Below are positions 22,927 to 31,880 of a stretch of 36,103 nucleotides of DNA, piece after piece. Source of the DNA: Sphingopyxis sp. Its GTDB lineage: Bacteria; Pseudomonadota; Alphaproteobacteria; Sphingomonadales; Sphingomonadaceae. The notes under the pieces are model-generated. The model made no database searches and was not told the origin of the DNA. It saw only the letters and a program-made list of their open reading frames with translations. The stretch's first letter is position 1. Each line of letters begins with the position of its first letter. Location of the stretch: contig PNNB01000053.1 of assembly GCA_013823985.1 (NCBI GenBank), positions 1-36,103 on the forward strand. Direction: 5' to 3'. The position numbers and the translations under genes are program-made.

Positions 22927-24367
22927 TTTTGTCCCAGATCAGCTTCAGCACCGTTTCGATCATGATCCGGATATCGAGCAACGGCGACCAGTTCTCGATA
23001 TAATAGACGTCATATTCGACGCGTTTGCGGGCGCGCTCGGTGGTTGCGATCTCGCCGCGCAGGCCGCGCACCTGCGCCAGTCCGGTGATGCCCGGCTTGA
23101 CGCGGTGACGCGCCGTATAGCCCTTAACCGCATCGAAATAATATTTGTCGCCGACCCGCATCATCGTCGCGTGCGGCCGGGGTCCCACCAGCGACATGTC
23201 GCCTTTGAGGACGTTGAACAGCTGGGGCAGCTCGTCGATGCTGGTGCGGCGGATGACGCGCCCGACCCGCGTGACGCGCGGATCGTTCTTCTGCGTGCGT
23301 TCGGCGCCGCTGCTGTCCTGCCGGTCGATGTACATCGAGCGGAATTTCAGCACCGAAATCTCGTTGTTGTTGAAGCCGAAGCGCTTTTGCCGGAACAGGA
23401 TCGGACCCTTGCTCTCCAGCCGGATCGCGAGGCAGGTGAGCAGCAGGATCGGGGAGAGCAGGACAACCGCGACGGCCGCAAGTCCGCGGTCGAGAATCTC
23501 TTTCACGATGCCGTCGACATCGCGGATCGGCTGTTGCCAGATCGCAAACACCGGCAGGGAACCAAGGAAATTGACGCGGTACCCCGTCTTGAGCTCCAGG
23601 GTCTCGCGGGGCAGGACGCAAAGGTCGATCGACGCCGCGCTCAGCGTGTCGGCAATATATTCGAGGCGGTCCTGGCGGATCTGGGGCAAGGCCAGGATCA
23701 CTTGGTCGAGCTGCCCCGTTCGCGCCAGTTGCAGCAAGGCGTCGAAACCGCCCAGATAGGAGAGTTCGCGTTCCTCGGGCTTTATCTGCCTGCGGTCGTC
23801 GGCATAGCCGATGATCCTGAGATGGGGCAGGCGCTCGATTTCCAGCAATTTGGCGACCTTGTCGGCGCCTTTCGCGCTGTCGGCATAAATCGCTACGCGT
23901 TGGCCGACCACGCCCCTGTCCATCAGTTTCGAGATCAATTTGCGGAACAGGATGCGGCTCAGGAAGAGGGCAATCATGCTGAAAGAGATGAAATAGAGCG
24001 CAAAACCGCGTGAGAAATCGCTCATCATCTCGAGCTGCAGGATGACCAATGTGGTCAACCCCGAGGCCAGCAGGAAGTCGGCCAGCGAGCTGCCGCCGAC
24101 ATCCTCGCCTTGCCCCTTCACCACGGCATAGCCATCGCGCGAGACGCGGATGAGGAAATAATTGATGCACAGGATGATCGCGCCCGTCCGGTGCAGGCGT
24201 GCATCGTAATAATAGCCGATCGTCAGCTCATAGGCGATCATCGCCAGCACATAGGCACCGACGAAGCAGGCGACATCGTTGACGATACCGAGCGACCGCA
24301 ACACATTCGATGTGAAGCGGATATGGCCGTTCGTTCGCCTGGGCGGCGGGTTCAGCTTCCCGTGCAT
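22916..24367 (-). CDS. Initiating undecaprenyl-phosphate sugar-phosphotransferase (polyprenyl glycosylphosphotransferase, WcaJ/GumD type)
   Basis: A 483-residue protein: four N-terminal helices (about 26-142), a nucleotide-binding-like middle domain (150-285), one further hydrophobic segment (about 295-317) and the C-terminal catalytic domain with LKFRSMY (340-346), TSIDELPQLFNVLKGDMSL (375-393) and VGPRP (394-398). It transfers a sugar 1-phosphate, often glucose, to undecaprenyl phosphate and so starts each repeat unit at the inner membrane. The ATG at 24367 has AGGTGG five bases upstream and overlaps the TPR gene by 16 bases. This is the committing enzyme of the locus. Glucose is the likeliest first sugar given galU and pgm, but that is inference. 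Confidence 0.95.
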   Translation of the reverse strand: MHGKLNPPPRRTNGHIRFTSNVLRSLGIVNDVACFVGAYVLAMIAYELTIGYYYDARLHRTGAIILCINYFLIRVSRDGYAVVKGQGEDVGGSSLADFLLASGLTTLVILQLEMMSDFSRGFALYFISFSMIALFLSRILFRKLISKLMDRGVVGQRVAIYADSAKGADKVAKLLEIERLPHLRIIGYADDRRQIKPEERELSYLGGFDALLQLARTGQLDQVILALPQIRQDRLEYIADTLSAASIDLCVLPRETLELKTGYRVNFLGSLPVFAIWQQPIRDVDGIVKEILDRGLAAVAVVLLSPILLLTCLAIRLESKGPILFRQKRFGFNNNEISVLKFRSMYIDRQDSSGAERTQKNDPRVTRVGRVIRRTSIDELPQLFNVLKGDMSLVGPRPHATMMRVGDKYYFDAVKGYTARHRVKPGITGLAQVRGLRGEIATTERARKRVEYDVYYIENWSPLLDIRIMIETVLKLIWDKNAY

Positions 24368-25968
24368 ATGCCACCTGTGGTCGCGCAGATCTGTTCCGGG
24401 GTGATGCGCGCGAACAAGCCCCGGCGACGCGGGGTGCCAGGTCGGTCATCGACAGCAAAGCTCGATTTCGCGCGGGCCAACCCGCTGTTTACCTTGGCGG
24501 CGCACAGGGCGTCACCAAATTCGGCACACATGCGCGAGAACGCGGCCCATGCCGGGACCGAGGAAGGTTTTGCCATCGCCAGATCCTGATAGAGCGAAAC
24601 CACTCTCGCTGTATCCCCTTCCGCCAGCAGGAAATCCCGATATGCGTCGGCGAGCATCCGGCTCTGCGGCAGGGCGTCCATGCCGCGTTCGAATGTCTGG
24701 CGCGCCCGAATGCTGCTTCCCTTGGCTTTATAGGCGTCCGCTAACGCGACATAACCTAGATATTCTTCGGGCGAATCCGAAACGACGACATTGGCGTCTT
24801 CGATCGCGCGATCGGTTCGTCCGCTGGCCAGATGCCGGGCGCCTCTGACCAACAGACTGTCCTCGTTACGCGGATCGAGCTGCAACAGCCGGGCCGCGAG
24901 CGCCTCGGCGCGCTTGGCGTCACCGCGAGCAAGCCATATCCGTGCCATCAAGCCCTGCGCTTCCGCGACGCCGCTGCTATAGGGGCGCATCAGCAGACGC
25001 TGCGCGGTGTCATGCGCGCCGATGCCGAGATAGAAACGGGCGAGCGAAATTTGCGATGTGCGTGTTCCGCTTTCGCTAAGGTATTGCAGCTGCGCGGTTG
25101 AATGGGGCCGCCGATCATATTCCATCCACAGGTCGCCTAGTGAGCGCAGCAGGCTGGTGTCGTTCGGCTTGGCTTCGATTGCCTTGACCGCCTCTGCGCG
25201 CGCCGCGGCAACATCGCCGCTCTTGTAGAGCAGGTTGATGAAGTCGATCTGGTAGCTTGAATCATCCGTCATGTTCTTCAGGATAAGCGGAAAGAGGCGC
25301 CGCATTCCCTGGGCGTCACCTTGGACCCGATAGATTTCAAGCAGCGTCACATTGAGCGCATCGGTCTCGCCGATCACCGAAACCGCGCGATCGATCTCTG
25401 CGTTGGCTTTCGCAATGTCGCCTTGAAGGGCATGAATGCGCGCCGAGAGAATAACGCCCCCCTCGTCATTGGCGTTCGACGCGAGGATTTCGGTTGCCAT
25501 GCGGCGCGCCTCGTCCATCTGGCCATTGTCGATCGCAATAAAGCCCTTCACCAGCATCGCGCGCGTTGAACCGGGCGCGAGCAGCAACATTCGGTCCGCG
25601 GCTTCCCCCGCTTCCCGAATGCGTCCGGTTTGCAAGCCGAGTTCTGCTATATTTTGCAGCACCTCAGCATTGTCCGCCTGGAGATCGAGCGCCATCGAAT
25701 AGGCGTTGAAGGCACTGGCGGGACGCTGCGCGCGCAGTTCGATGCGTCCGAGAAGGACATAATAGCCCGCGACGTCGTCGCGCGCCGCAATTGCCCGGCG
25801 AATGCTCTCGCGTGCTTCGTCAAGGTTTCCTGCGGTCAATTGGGCCTCCGCGACCGACGCGTCATCGGCAGCCGTCTGCAAGGCGTCATCGCAGCCTGCC
25901 AGCGCAAGCAGCAGGGCGGCGCCAACCAAGACGCCCTTCAAGGGCCGGGAAGCGGAGAGGAGGTTCAA
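24352..25968 (-). CDS. TPR-repeat lipoprotein (PrsT-like) of the PEP-CTERM/exopolysaccharide system
   Basis: A 538-residue protein with a lipoprotein signal (LALAGC, Cys26) and then many tetratricopeptide-like helical repeats filling the rest (for example AEAQLTAGNLDEARESIRRA, YYVLLGRIELRAQRPASAFN). PrsT-type TPR lipoproteins accompany exosortase-linked polysaccharide loci and may organise the export complex in the periplasm. The start is TTG at 25968 with a weak AGG upstream. It heads the minus-strand operon and is divergent from the export genes. The last 40 residues are non-TPR and basic. Confidence 0.85.
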   Translation of the reverse strand: MNLLSASRPLKGVLVGAALLLALAGCDDALQTAADDASVAEAQLTAGNLDEARESIRRAIAARDDVAGYYVLLGRIELRAQRPASAFNAYSMALDLQADNAEVLQNIAELGLQTGRIREAGEAADRMLLLAPGSTRAMLVKGFIAIDNGQMDEARRMATEILASNANDEGGVILSARIHALQGDIAKANAEIDRAVSVIGETDALNVTLLEIYRVQGDAQGMRRLFPLILKNMTDDSSYQIDFINLLYKSGDVAAARAEAVKAIEAKPNDTSLLRSLGDLWMEYDRRPHSTAQLQYLSESGTRTSQISLARFYLGIGAHDTAQRLLMRPYSSGVAEAQGLMARIWLARGDAKRAEALAARLLQLDPRNEDSLLVRGARHLASGRTDRAIEDANVVVSDSPEEYLGYVALADAYKAKGSSIRARQTFERGMDALPQSRMLADAYRDFLLAEGDTARVVSLYQDLAMAKPSSVPAWAAFSRMCAEFGDALCAAKVNSGLARAKSSFAVDDRPGTPRRRGLFARITPEQICATTGGICTGS

Positions 25969-26128
25969 AGCGTCTGCCTGGTTAAATATCTTAATTGATA
26001 TGATGTTTTCGCTTAGCCTTTAACATATAAATTGATAGAGAGACTTAGGTTAATCGGGTTGACTTTCCGTGTTGAGTCCGTCCAATCGCCTCATTTGCTG
26101 GGGGCAGCGTTTCCGTTAGAGGTGATAA
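25969..26128. promoter_or_regulatory. Divergent promoter region between the TPR and export operons
   Basis: This 160-bp AT-richer gap must hold promoters for both operons. It contains the similar elements TTAATTGATA (25991-26000) and TAAATTGATA (about 26028-26037), and a -35-like TTGACT at 26059-26064 facing the export genes. I see no convincing -10 partner at standard spacing, so the promoter positions are not fixed. Confidence 0.4.
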
Positions 26129-26770
26129 GTGAAGATTGCGTCAGCATTGTTTTGTCTTGGCGCGGCGCTGTGCGCGGCCCCGGCAAGCGCTCACATTCTC
26201 GTGTCAGCCGCGGCGCAGGCCGCTCCGGCTGCTGCAAGTGCGCCGCGCGCCGGAACCAATCTTCCCGTCTACCGCATCAATCCCGGCGACGAGCTTGAAA
26301 TCAATGTGTGGCGCGAGGACCAGCTGCAGCGGACGGTCAAGGTCCTGCCGGACGGCACGATAAGCTTTCCCCTCGTCGGCTCCATTCAGGGCGCCGGTCG
26401 CACGACCAAGGAAATCGAGCAGTTCATTTCGGCCGGGTTGGCGGGCAAATATGTCGATGGCAATGTCCCCGATGTAACCGTCGCGGTTCGCAGTCCCGCC
26501 GGTCTGCAATTTTCGGTGATCGGCAAAGTGAAATCGGCCGGTACCTTTACCCCCGGCCGCTATGTGACGTTGCTCGAGGCGCTGAGTCTCGCAGGCGGCG
26601 CCGACGAATTTGCCAGTCTCGACAGCATCGTCATCATTCGCAAAACCGATGGCGGTCTGGTGACGATCCCCGCGCGCCTCTCTGGCATCCTGCGGAGCAA
26701 ATCGATCAGTGCGGACGCGGTGCGGGCGATTCCGATGATCGAAAGCGGCGATACCGTCATCGTGCCATGA
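26129..26770 (+). CDS. Polysaccharide export protein (Wza/GumB-type, SLBB)
   Basis: A 213-residue periplasmic/outer-membrane export protein. It has a signal peptide (cleavage near PASAH), then the Poly_export domain: YRINPGDELEINVWREDQLQ, VLPDGTISFPLVGSIQGAGRT, and a SLBB-like segment beginning FSVIGKVKSAGTF and ending with SLAGGADEFASLDSI. It would form part of the conduit for the polymer. It is short and lacks the C-terminal membrane helix of Wza, so the beta-barrel protein encoded next may supply the outer-membrane pore. The GTG at 26129 has AGAGGTGATAA directly upstream. Its stop overlaps the next start by four bases (ATGA). Confidence 0.92.
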   Translation: MKIASALFCLGAALCAAPASAHILVSAAAQAAPAAASAPRAGTNLPVYRINPGDELEINVWREDQLQRTVKVLPDGTISFPLVGSIQGAGRTTKEIEQFISAGLAGKYVDGNVPDVTVAVRSPAGLQFSVIGKVKSAGTFTPGRYVTLLEALSLAGGADEFASLDSIVIIRKTDGGLVTIPARLSGILRSKSISADAVRAIPMIESGDTVIVP

Positions 26771-27996
26771 GGATGTCCATTACATCAGGCGACCCGAGTC
26801 TCGGGGTGAAGATCCGCGTTCTTGTGATGGCGGGCGCCGTGGTGCTGCTTTCTGCCTCTCCCGCCGGAGCACAGACGGGGAGCGATGTGTCCGTTACGGC
26901 ATCGACGGCCTTTGATAGCAACCCGTTCCTCGCCTTTGGTGATGACACGGAAGTTGCCTCGTTCCGGCTCGAACTGGCGCCCAGCGTCTATCGGTCGGAC
27001 GGCATCAGCAGCCTCAAAATATCGGGGCGGGTCGAGCATGTCGAATATATGCGCCGTTACGATTCTGCGCAGAACCTGTCGGCCAATGTCGCCGCCAGCC
27101 ACCGCATCAACGAGCGCCTGGATGCGACTGCCAATTTCTCGATTTCCAGCAGCGTATCGACCACGGACTTCGTCGGCCCGATCGGCACTGGCGAAGAGCT
27201 TGGCCCCGACGATCTCCCCCTCCCGATCGACAATGACATCACGTTGCTCGGCGACCGGCAGCGCCGGAACCAGGCCGCAGCCGACGTGTCTTTGCGTTAC
27301 ACGCCCAGCGAATTCGACGAAATTCGCTGGTCGAGCTCGGCACGCGCCAATCGCTACGGCGCGGCCCGACTGCAAGATTCCGATTATGCGTCGCAGCGCC
27401 TCGCTTATTCGCGCCGCATCAACGACGGTTTCACGATCGGCGGCGTTGTCGATGCCAGCGTCAGCAACTTCAAGGATACGCGCATCGGCGATGCCAAGAC
27501 GCTGTCGCCCCAATTGTCGGTAAGTGCGCTGCTGGGATCGCGGCTTCAGGCGTCGGGAAGCTTCGGGCTGTCCTTCACCCGCACGAACCTTGCCGTCGGT
27601 CGCGATACCTCGACGACTTTTGCCGGCAGTGCGACGCTCTGTTACAAGGGCTCGTTGAGCAATTTCTGCGTCAATGGCTCGCGTCAGGTGCTGCCCTCCG
27701 CAATTGGCGGCGTGCGAAAGCAGACGTCGGCGGGCGCCACCTACTCCTTGCGATTGTCGGAGCGCGAAACCGTCCAGCTCGGCGGTAGCTACTCGGTGGC
27801 TTCGGCACCGCTGGCGGGCGTTGGTGGAGATTTCGAAAGCATTCGGGGCTACGCCCGTTACGAACGCCTACTCAATGAGCGAACCCGCCTGTTTGCGAGT
27901 GCGGGTTACTCAGATACGTCGGACGATATCGGCGCACGGCGGTCGAACATTCAGGGGGCCGTGGGAATCACGTTCCAATTCGGAAATACGCGATGA
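26767..27996 (+). CDS. Outer-membrane beta-barrel protein of the exopolysaccharide export operon
   Basis: A 409-residue protein with a signal peptide ending near SPAGAQ and alternating polar/hydrophobic strands through to a C-terminal strand GAVGITFQFGNTR, which looks like a barrel-closing end. This is the general look of the PEP-CTERM-associated outer-membrane proteins (TIGR03016-like). Such proteins lie between the export protein and Wzz genes in exosortase-linked loci and may form the outer pore. The ATG at 26767 overlaps the upstream stop, and its own stop overlaps the next ATG (ATGA). The subfamily is inferred from position and shape, not from an invariant motif. Confidence 0.8.
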   Translation: MRMSITSGDPSLGVKIRVLVMAGAVVLLSASPAGAQTGSDVSVTASTAFDSNPFLAFGDDTEVASFRLELAPSVYRSDGISSLKISGRVEHVEYMRRYDSAQNLSANVAASHRINERLDATANFSISSSVSTTDFVGPIGTGEELGPDDLPLPIDNDITLLGDRQRRNQAAADVSLRYTPSEFDEIRWSSSARANRYGAARLQDSDYASQRLAYSRRINDGFTIGGVVDASVSNFKDTRIGDAKTLSPQLSVSALLGSRLQASGSFGLSFTRTNLAVGRDTSTTFAGSATLCYKGSLSNFCVNGSRQVLPSAIGGVRKQTSAGATYSLRLSERETVQLGGSYSVASAPLAGVGGDFESIRGYARYERLLNERTRLFASAGYSDTSDDIGARRSNIQGAVGITFQFGNTR

Positions 27997-29465
27997 GCAG
28001 TGATCGGTACGAACGGGACGAAGAAGAAGGCGGCAATCTGCTTGCACATCTTCCGACCATTATCCGCGAGCGTTACCGCTGGCTGCTCTTTCCGACGATC
28101 CTTTGTTTTATCGCGGGGGTTGTGGCGGCTTTCACCCTGCCCGCGGTCTATCGCTCGACGGCCACGCTGCTCGTCGAATCGCCGCAGCTTCCCGAGGACG
28201 TCGTCGGGGTGCAAGATGGTGACATTGTTGACCAGCGCATTGCCAAGATCCGTCAGCAAGTGCTCAGTCGCCCGCGGCTGATCGAGCTGATTCAGAAGCA
28301 CCGCCTTTATACCGACGAACGGTCGAGCAAATCCCTGTCCGAGATCATCGAGAAGATGCGCAGCTCGACGACGATCGAGACGGTGTCGGCTGAATTGCAG
28401 CGGGTGTCCGCAGGCCAGTCTTCGACGATCGCTTTTGCCTTGAGCTTTGACTATAAGGATCCCGCCCCGGCCCAAGCCGTTGCGCAGGACATGACCGAGC
28501 AGATTCTGCTCATCGATGCCACCAGAAGTTCCGAACAAGCCACCAACACGGTTCAGTTTTTGACCGATCAGGCGACCGCGCTGCAAAGCCAGATGGCGGA
28601 ACTCGAATCGTCGATCGAAGCGATCAAGGCGCAAAACGGCTTCGCGCTGTCGAATCCCGGCATGATGGTGATGGGCGGAACGAGCGGCAGCTATGACGCG
28701 CAGATCATCGCCCTGCAGCGCGATAATGCGCTTCTTGCGGCGCAGCGCGAAGCCCGTAAATCGGCGGCGGAGCGCGATCCGCTGGTGGCAGGTGCCGAAG
28801 CCGAACTCGCCGCCGCGCAGGCGCGTTACTCCGATGGCCATCCCGATATCGGCATCGCCAAGCGGCGGCTGGCCGAGGCGCGCCGCCTCGCCGACAGCAA
28901 TCAGGCGAAGCGACCCGCCGACACCATCGATCAGCAGATCGCTTCCAATAACGCCCAGATTGCCGCTCTTCAGTCAGTGAAGGCGCAGGAAATGGGTCGC
29001 ATGTCGGCCGCACAAAGCGCCCAGGCGCGCGCCCCGCTCGTTCAGGAACAGATCGCCCAGCAGCAACAAAAGCTGGAGGGGCTAAACACACAATATGAGA
29101 GCGTTTCGACCCGGCTGCTGGCGGCGCAGGCGAGCGCCAAAGCCGAAAGCGAGCAAAAGGGCGAGCGGCTGTCGGTGATCGATCCGCCCGTCGTGCCTGA
29201 GGATCCGAATTCGCCAAATCGGCCCTTGCTGATCGCGGGCGGGCTTGCTTTCGGGTTGGGGTTCGGGCTGTTCCTTATTCTTCTGGTCGAACTCTACTAT
29301 CGGCCGATCCGGGACATGCTCGACATTCGCTCAGTGACGGGGGAAATGCCGCTGGTGTCCATTCCCACGATCGACCCCGCAGCGTCGGCACCGAAGACAC
29401 GGATTCAGCGATTACTCGCTTTTCTGCCCGGTCGAGGTCGCCTATTGCAGCGCGCGAACAGCTAG
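27993..29465 (+). CDS. Wzz/GumC-type polysaccharide chain-length determinant (polysaccharide co-polymerase)
   Basis: A 490-residue protein with an N-terminal cytoplasmic piece, a transmembrane helix at about 30-48, the Wzz strand region (LPAVYRSTATLLVES), a long periplasmic coiled-coil (about 165-385, many heptads such as QLDLTs replaced by Ala/Gln-rich helices) and a second helix at about 408-430. It sets chain length with Wzy and couples to the export channel. The kinase domain is not fused but is encoded by the next gene, as in many exosortase loci. The ATG overlaps the previous stop; nine bases separate its stop from the next start. Confidence 0.92.
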   Translation: MSSDRYERDEEEGGNLLAHLPTIIRERYRWLLFPTILCFIAGVVAAFTLPAVYRSTATLLVESPQLPEDVVGVQDGDIVDQRIAKIRQQVLSRPRLIELIQKHRLYTDERSSKSLSEIIEKMRSSTTIETVSAELQRVSAGQSSTIAFALSFDYKDPAPAQAVAQDMTEQILLIDATRSSEQATNTVQFLTDQATALQSQMAELESSIEAIKAQNGFALSNPGMMVMGGTSGSYDAQIIALQRDNALLAAQREARKSAAERDPLVAGAEAELAAAQARYSDGHPDIGIAKRRLAEARRLADSNQAKRPADTIDQQIASNNAQIAALQSVKAQEMGRMSAAQSAQARAPLVQEQIAQQQQKLEGLNTQYESVSTRLLAAQASAKAESEQKGERLSVIDPPVVPEDPNSPNRPLLIAGGLAFGLGFGLFLILLVELYYRPIRDMLDIRSVTGEMPLVSIPTIDPAASAPKTRIQRLLAFLPGRGRLLQRANS

Positions 29466-29474
29466 AACGGATCG

Positions 29475-30260
29475 ATGAACAGCTTGACCAATCTCCCCGA
29501 CCCGCTGCGCGGGCATCCTGCCGTTCTGCCGCTACCGGGCATCGGCGAAGTTGCCGACGTTGAACAGCCGGAAATCGGTCCCAAGCTGGTTGGTTTTGAA
29601 TCGAAGGACGCCCGTTCGCGCCCCTTCAATCTGCTGCGCGCCCAACTCATCAAGAAGCTTGCTGAAACCGGCGGCCGCTTGATCGGGATCACCTCGCCCG
29701 CTCCCAACGCTGGCAAGTCATTCGTCGCGTCCAATCTTGCCGCGTCGATGAGCCAGCTGTCGAACCGCCGGACGGTTTTGATCGATCTCGATCTTCGCCG
29801 TGCGACGATTGCGGACATTTTCGGACTTGAGGGTCCTGAGGGCGTCACCGAATATCTGCTCGGTGACGAGCTGACGCTTGCCCAGATCGGGCGGCGCATC
29901 GGCACCAGCAACCTCGTGGTGTATCCGACCTTTCCGGCCCAGGTAAGTTCCGCCGAACTCATGGTCGGCGACCGGCTTTTGGATCTGGTGGCGCGCGCGC
30001 GCGCGCTTGGTGACGATGCGATCGTGATTTTCGACCTGCCGCCGGTTTTTGCCAATGACGATGCGATGCTGGTGGCCGAACAGCTCGACGGCATTGTGCT
30101 TGTCGTTGAGCAGGGCGTCACGACAAAGAAGCAGCTGCAAAGCTCGATGCAGTTGCTGCATCCGACCCCGCTTCTGGGCACAATTTTCAACCGCTTTACG
30201 GGCGGCTCCGGCGATCCGTACGGCTATGGCGGCAAGTACGACGGCTATTACAGCGAATAG
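29475..30260 (+). CDS. Bacterial tyrosine autokinase (CpsD/ExoP-C type, XrtA-associated-kinase-like)
   Basis: A 261-residue cytoplasmic P-loop protein. Walker A is TSPAPNAGKS (Lys81, Ser82), Walker A' is VLIDLDLRR (Asp104, Asp106) and Walker B is IVIFDLPPV. The tail holds five tyrosines in its last 13 residues (249, 251, 255, 258, 259), the autophosphorylation cluster of BY-kinases. It would phosphorylate itself and control Wzz-Wzy complex assembly. The start ATG is nine bases after the Wzz stop. A (GC)8 dinucleotide run (29991-30006) lies inside the gene. No phosphatase gene is seen in the window. Confidence 0.92.
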   Translation: MNSLTNLPDPLRGHPAVLPLPGIGEVADVEQPEIGPKLVGFESKDARSRPFNLLRAQLIKKLAETGGRLIGITSPAPNAGKSFVASNLAASMSQLSNRRTVLIDLDLRRATIADIFGLEGPEGVTEYLLGDELTLAQIGRRIGTSNLVVYPTFPAQVSSAELMVGDRLLDLVARARALGDDAIVIFDLPPVFANDDAMLVAEQLDGIVLVVEQGVTTKKQLQSSMQLLHPTPLLGTIFNRFTGGSGDPYGYGGKYDGYYSE

Positions 30261-30773
30261 CAAGCACCGCACGTAGCGGACCCGCGCATTGGGGTGACAT
30301 GCCTCATCGCAAATGGGTACTGCGCGCCGATCACCGGCCTCGCAAACCCGTGCGTCATGATCGCGACTCTGAAGTCATCGCGACTCGGTGGCCGCCTGCA
30401 TCCCGCCTGGTCGACATGCTTAACTGGATTCGCCGATCCGCTTAAGACCGACGCGGAGCGCCCTTGTCGCTCAGACCCTGCGGAAGATGAGAAAATTATC
30501 CATTAAATTAAGATACTTAAGCTCAATCGAATGCGGTGTGGCCGCAGCCTACTTATGGGAAGAAGCCCGCTTAAGGTGGCTTTAACACGTCTTCAACCAT
30601 CAATGTCCCACATTGAAACAAGAATCTGAGCGAGTGACGAGGTTGCACCGTCCGCAGATTCAAAAGCTGACCTAACATACTGATATCAATCAATTAAAAT
30701 TATCAGCGGCATCTGGACCCGAAAAAACACCGGAACTGAATCCCGACGCAGATGTTAGCGCTTTAACAGCACG

Positions 30774-30802
30774 TTGACATTTCTTAACGAATCATCAATA
30801 GC
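30774..30802 (+). promoter_or_regulatory. Possible promoter upstream of the PEP-CTERM leader
   Basis: TTGACA at 30774-30779 matches the -35 consensus exactly. At 17-base spacing the -10 is a weak AATAGC (30797-30802). If real, transcription would start near 30808 and give a leader of about 360 bases before the PEP-CTERM start. Confidence 0.35.
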
Positions 30803-30804
30803 TG

Positions 30805-30832
30805 CCACTCGCAAGTGGGCAACAGACCCACT
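30805..30832 (+). promoter_or_regulatory. Two mutually exclusive hairpins in the leader
   Basis: CCACT (30805-30809) can pair with AGTGG (30814-30818), or the overlapping AGTGGG (30814-30819) can pair with CCCACT (30827-30832). The second is extendable by GC/GC past a one-base bulge. The shared arm makes the two folds alternatives, as in attenuators. This is short and could be chance. Confidence 0.3.
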
Positions 30833-31015
30833 GCGGGTTTCGCGCACATCGGGTCGTCTTTTGCATCGAGATTCCAGCTTGTTGGGATTCCCGAGGCGAA
30901 GGGGTTCGTGTCGTGATGCCCTCCCGCTCGAATGGGACTGGGTCTGTCTGCGAGGTGACTCCACTCCACTGGACTGTCCAGCGGGGAGCGGAGCTACTGA
31001 ATTAAGGGGAATAGG

Positions 31016-31054
31016 ATGAATAAATCTCCGACAATTGCTGCTCGCGCAGCCTGA
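31016..31054 (+). CDS. Possible 12-codon leader peptide
   Basis: The frame reads MNKSPTIAARAA followed by TGA, preceded by AAGGGGAATAGG, which is among the better ribosome-binding sites in the window. It ends 111 bases before the PEP-CTERM start. It may be a leader peptide or a chance frame; there is no run of one amino acid that would suggest classical attenuation. Confidence 0.3.
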   Translation: MNKSPTIAARAA

Positions 31055-31165
31055 TTTACTATTTCCCGGACAGCTTGGGCCAGAAAGCTCGTCAGTTCGC
31101 TCCGCCGCTCTAAGGGCCTTTGTGCCAGCTTTATTTAGTTTCAGTTTAAGATGGGGATGTTCAAC

Positions 31166-31849
31166 ATGAAAACTACACTCGCTCTTGCATTTTCGCTGGT
31201 AGCGCTCGCGCTTCCCGCAACCGCGGCGCAAGCTGCGGCCACCGTAAACGTCAATACTGGTACGGGCACGCCCGGTGGATCTGACGCGAATTGGGTTGTC
31301 GGCGGTCCCGCGAGCGAATCGCTCGCTTATATTCCGTCGGTGATCAACACGGCGTGGTTCTCGGGCGGCTCGCCCGCCGGCCAGAACGGCAATGCCGACG
31401 GCGCCCGCTGGATCACGGCAGTTAACGGCAGCAACGGCAACGAAAGCGCGCCGGTTGGCATCGTGAATTATTCGACGACGTTCACGCTCAGCCAGATCGC
31501 CACGGTCGCGACACTGACGGGCAATTTCTGGTCGGATAACCGCGTACTGTCGATCGTTCTGAATGGCGCCACCATCTATGCCAATAATACCGGTTTGGCG
31601 TCGCAGTTCAGTGGTTCCGGCGTGGCCCTCAATCAGTGGGTCAATCTCGCGAGCGGTTCGAACACTCTGGAATTCAATGTCCAGAATGATACTGGTGGTA
31701 GCGGCAACCCCGCTGGTCTGCGCTTTACCGGCGTCTTCTCGGCCGTTCCCGAGCCGGGCACCTGGATGCTCATGATGCTCGGCCTTGGCGCCGTCGGTTT
31801 CTCGATGCGTCGTCGTCAAAAGACGCAGGTCCGCTTTCAGTTCGCTTGA
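31166..31849 (+). CDS. PEP-CTERM sorting-domain protein with N-terminal signal peptide
   Basis: A 227-residue exported protein. Its signal peptide (MKTTLALAFSLVALALPATA) ends near AAQA. A Gly/Asn/Ser-rich, beta-strand-like body follows, and the tail is a PEP-CTERM signal: PEPGTWMLMMLGLGA, a hydrophobic helix and then MRRRQK. The body has no enzyme motif; NGN/GSN-rich stretches suggest a surface structural or matrix protein. I chose the ATG at 31166 because GGGGA (31153-31157) sits at good spacing and it gives a clean signal peptide; an in-frame ATG at 31151 is the alternative. A strong terminator follows. It is the likeliest abundant exosortase substrate here. Confidence 0.88.
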   Translation: MKTTLALAFSLVALALPATAAQAAATVNVNTGTGTPGGSDANWVVGGPASESLAYIPSVINTAWFSGGSPAGQNGNADGARWITAVNGSNGNESAPVGIVNYSTTFTLSQIATVATLTGNFWSDNRVLSIVLNGATIYANNTGLASQFSGSGVALNQWVNLASGSNTLEFNVQNDTGGSGNPAGLRFTGVFSAVPEPGTWMLMMLGLGAVGFSMRRRQKTQVRFQFA

Positions 31850-31880
31850 ACGCGACTGCGGCCTACTTCGAAACTAGCAG

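Larger units (their letters stand above)
30261..31165. other. 905-bp gene-poor stretch before the second PEP-CTERM gene
   Basis: No convincing protein gene is seen. Small open frames (for example 30294-30506 and 30774-31019) lack ribosome-binding sites and family-like sequence. It holds an AT-rich part (about 30480-30780), a perfect -35 hexamer, paired hairpin options at 30805-30832, a 13-base dyad at 30969-30981 (CTGGAC, T, GTCCAG) and a 12-codon mini-ORF. It looks more like a regulated leader than spacer. Confidence 0.5.

Noticed and set aside
29991..30006. (GC)8 dinucleotide run in the kinase gene, and a 12-base (GC)6 run at 17694-17705 in a GT2 gene
   Set aside because: They encode ordinary Ala-Arg stretches, and such runs are expected by chance in a GC-rich genome; not strong enough for a slippage claim.
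30294..30506. 70-residue open frame after the kinase gene
   Set aside because: No ribosome-binding site, no recognisable sequence and unusual composition for this genome; kept only as part of the gene-poor stretch.
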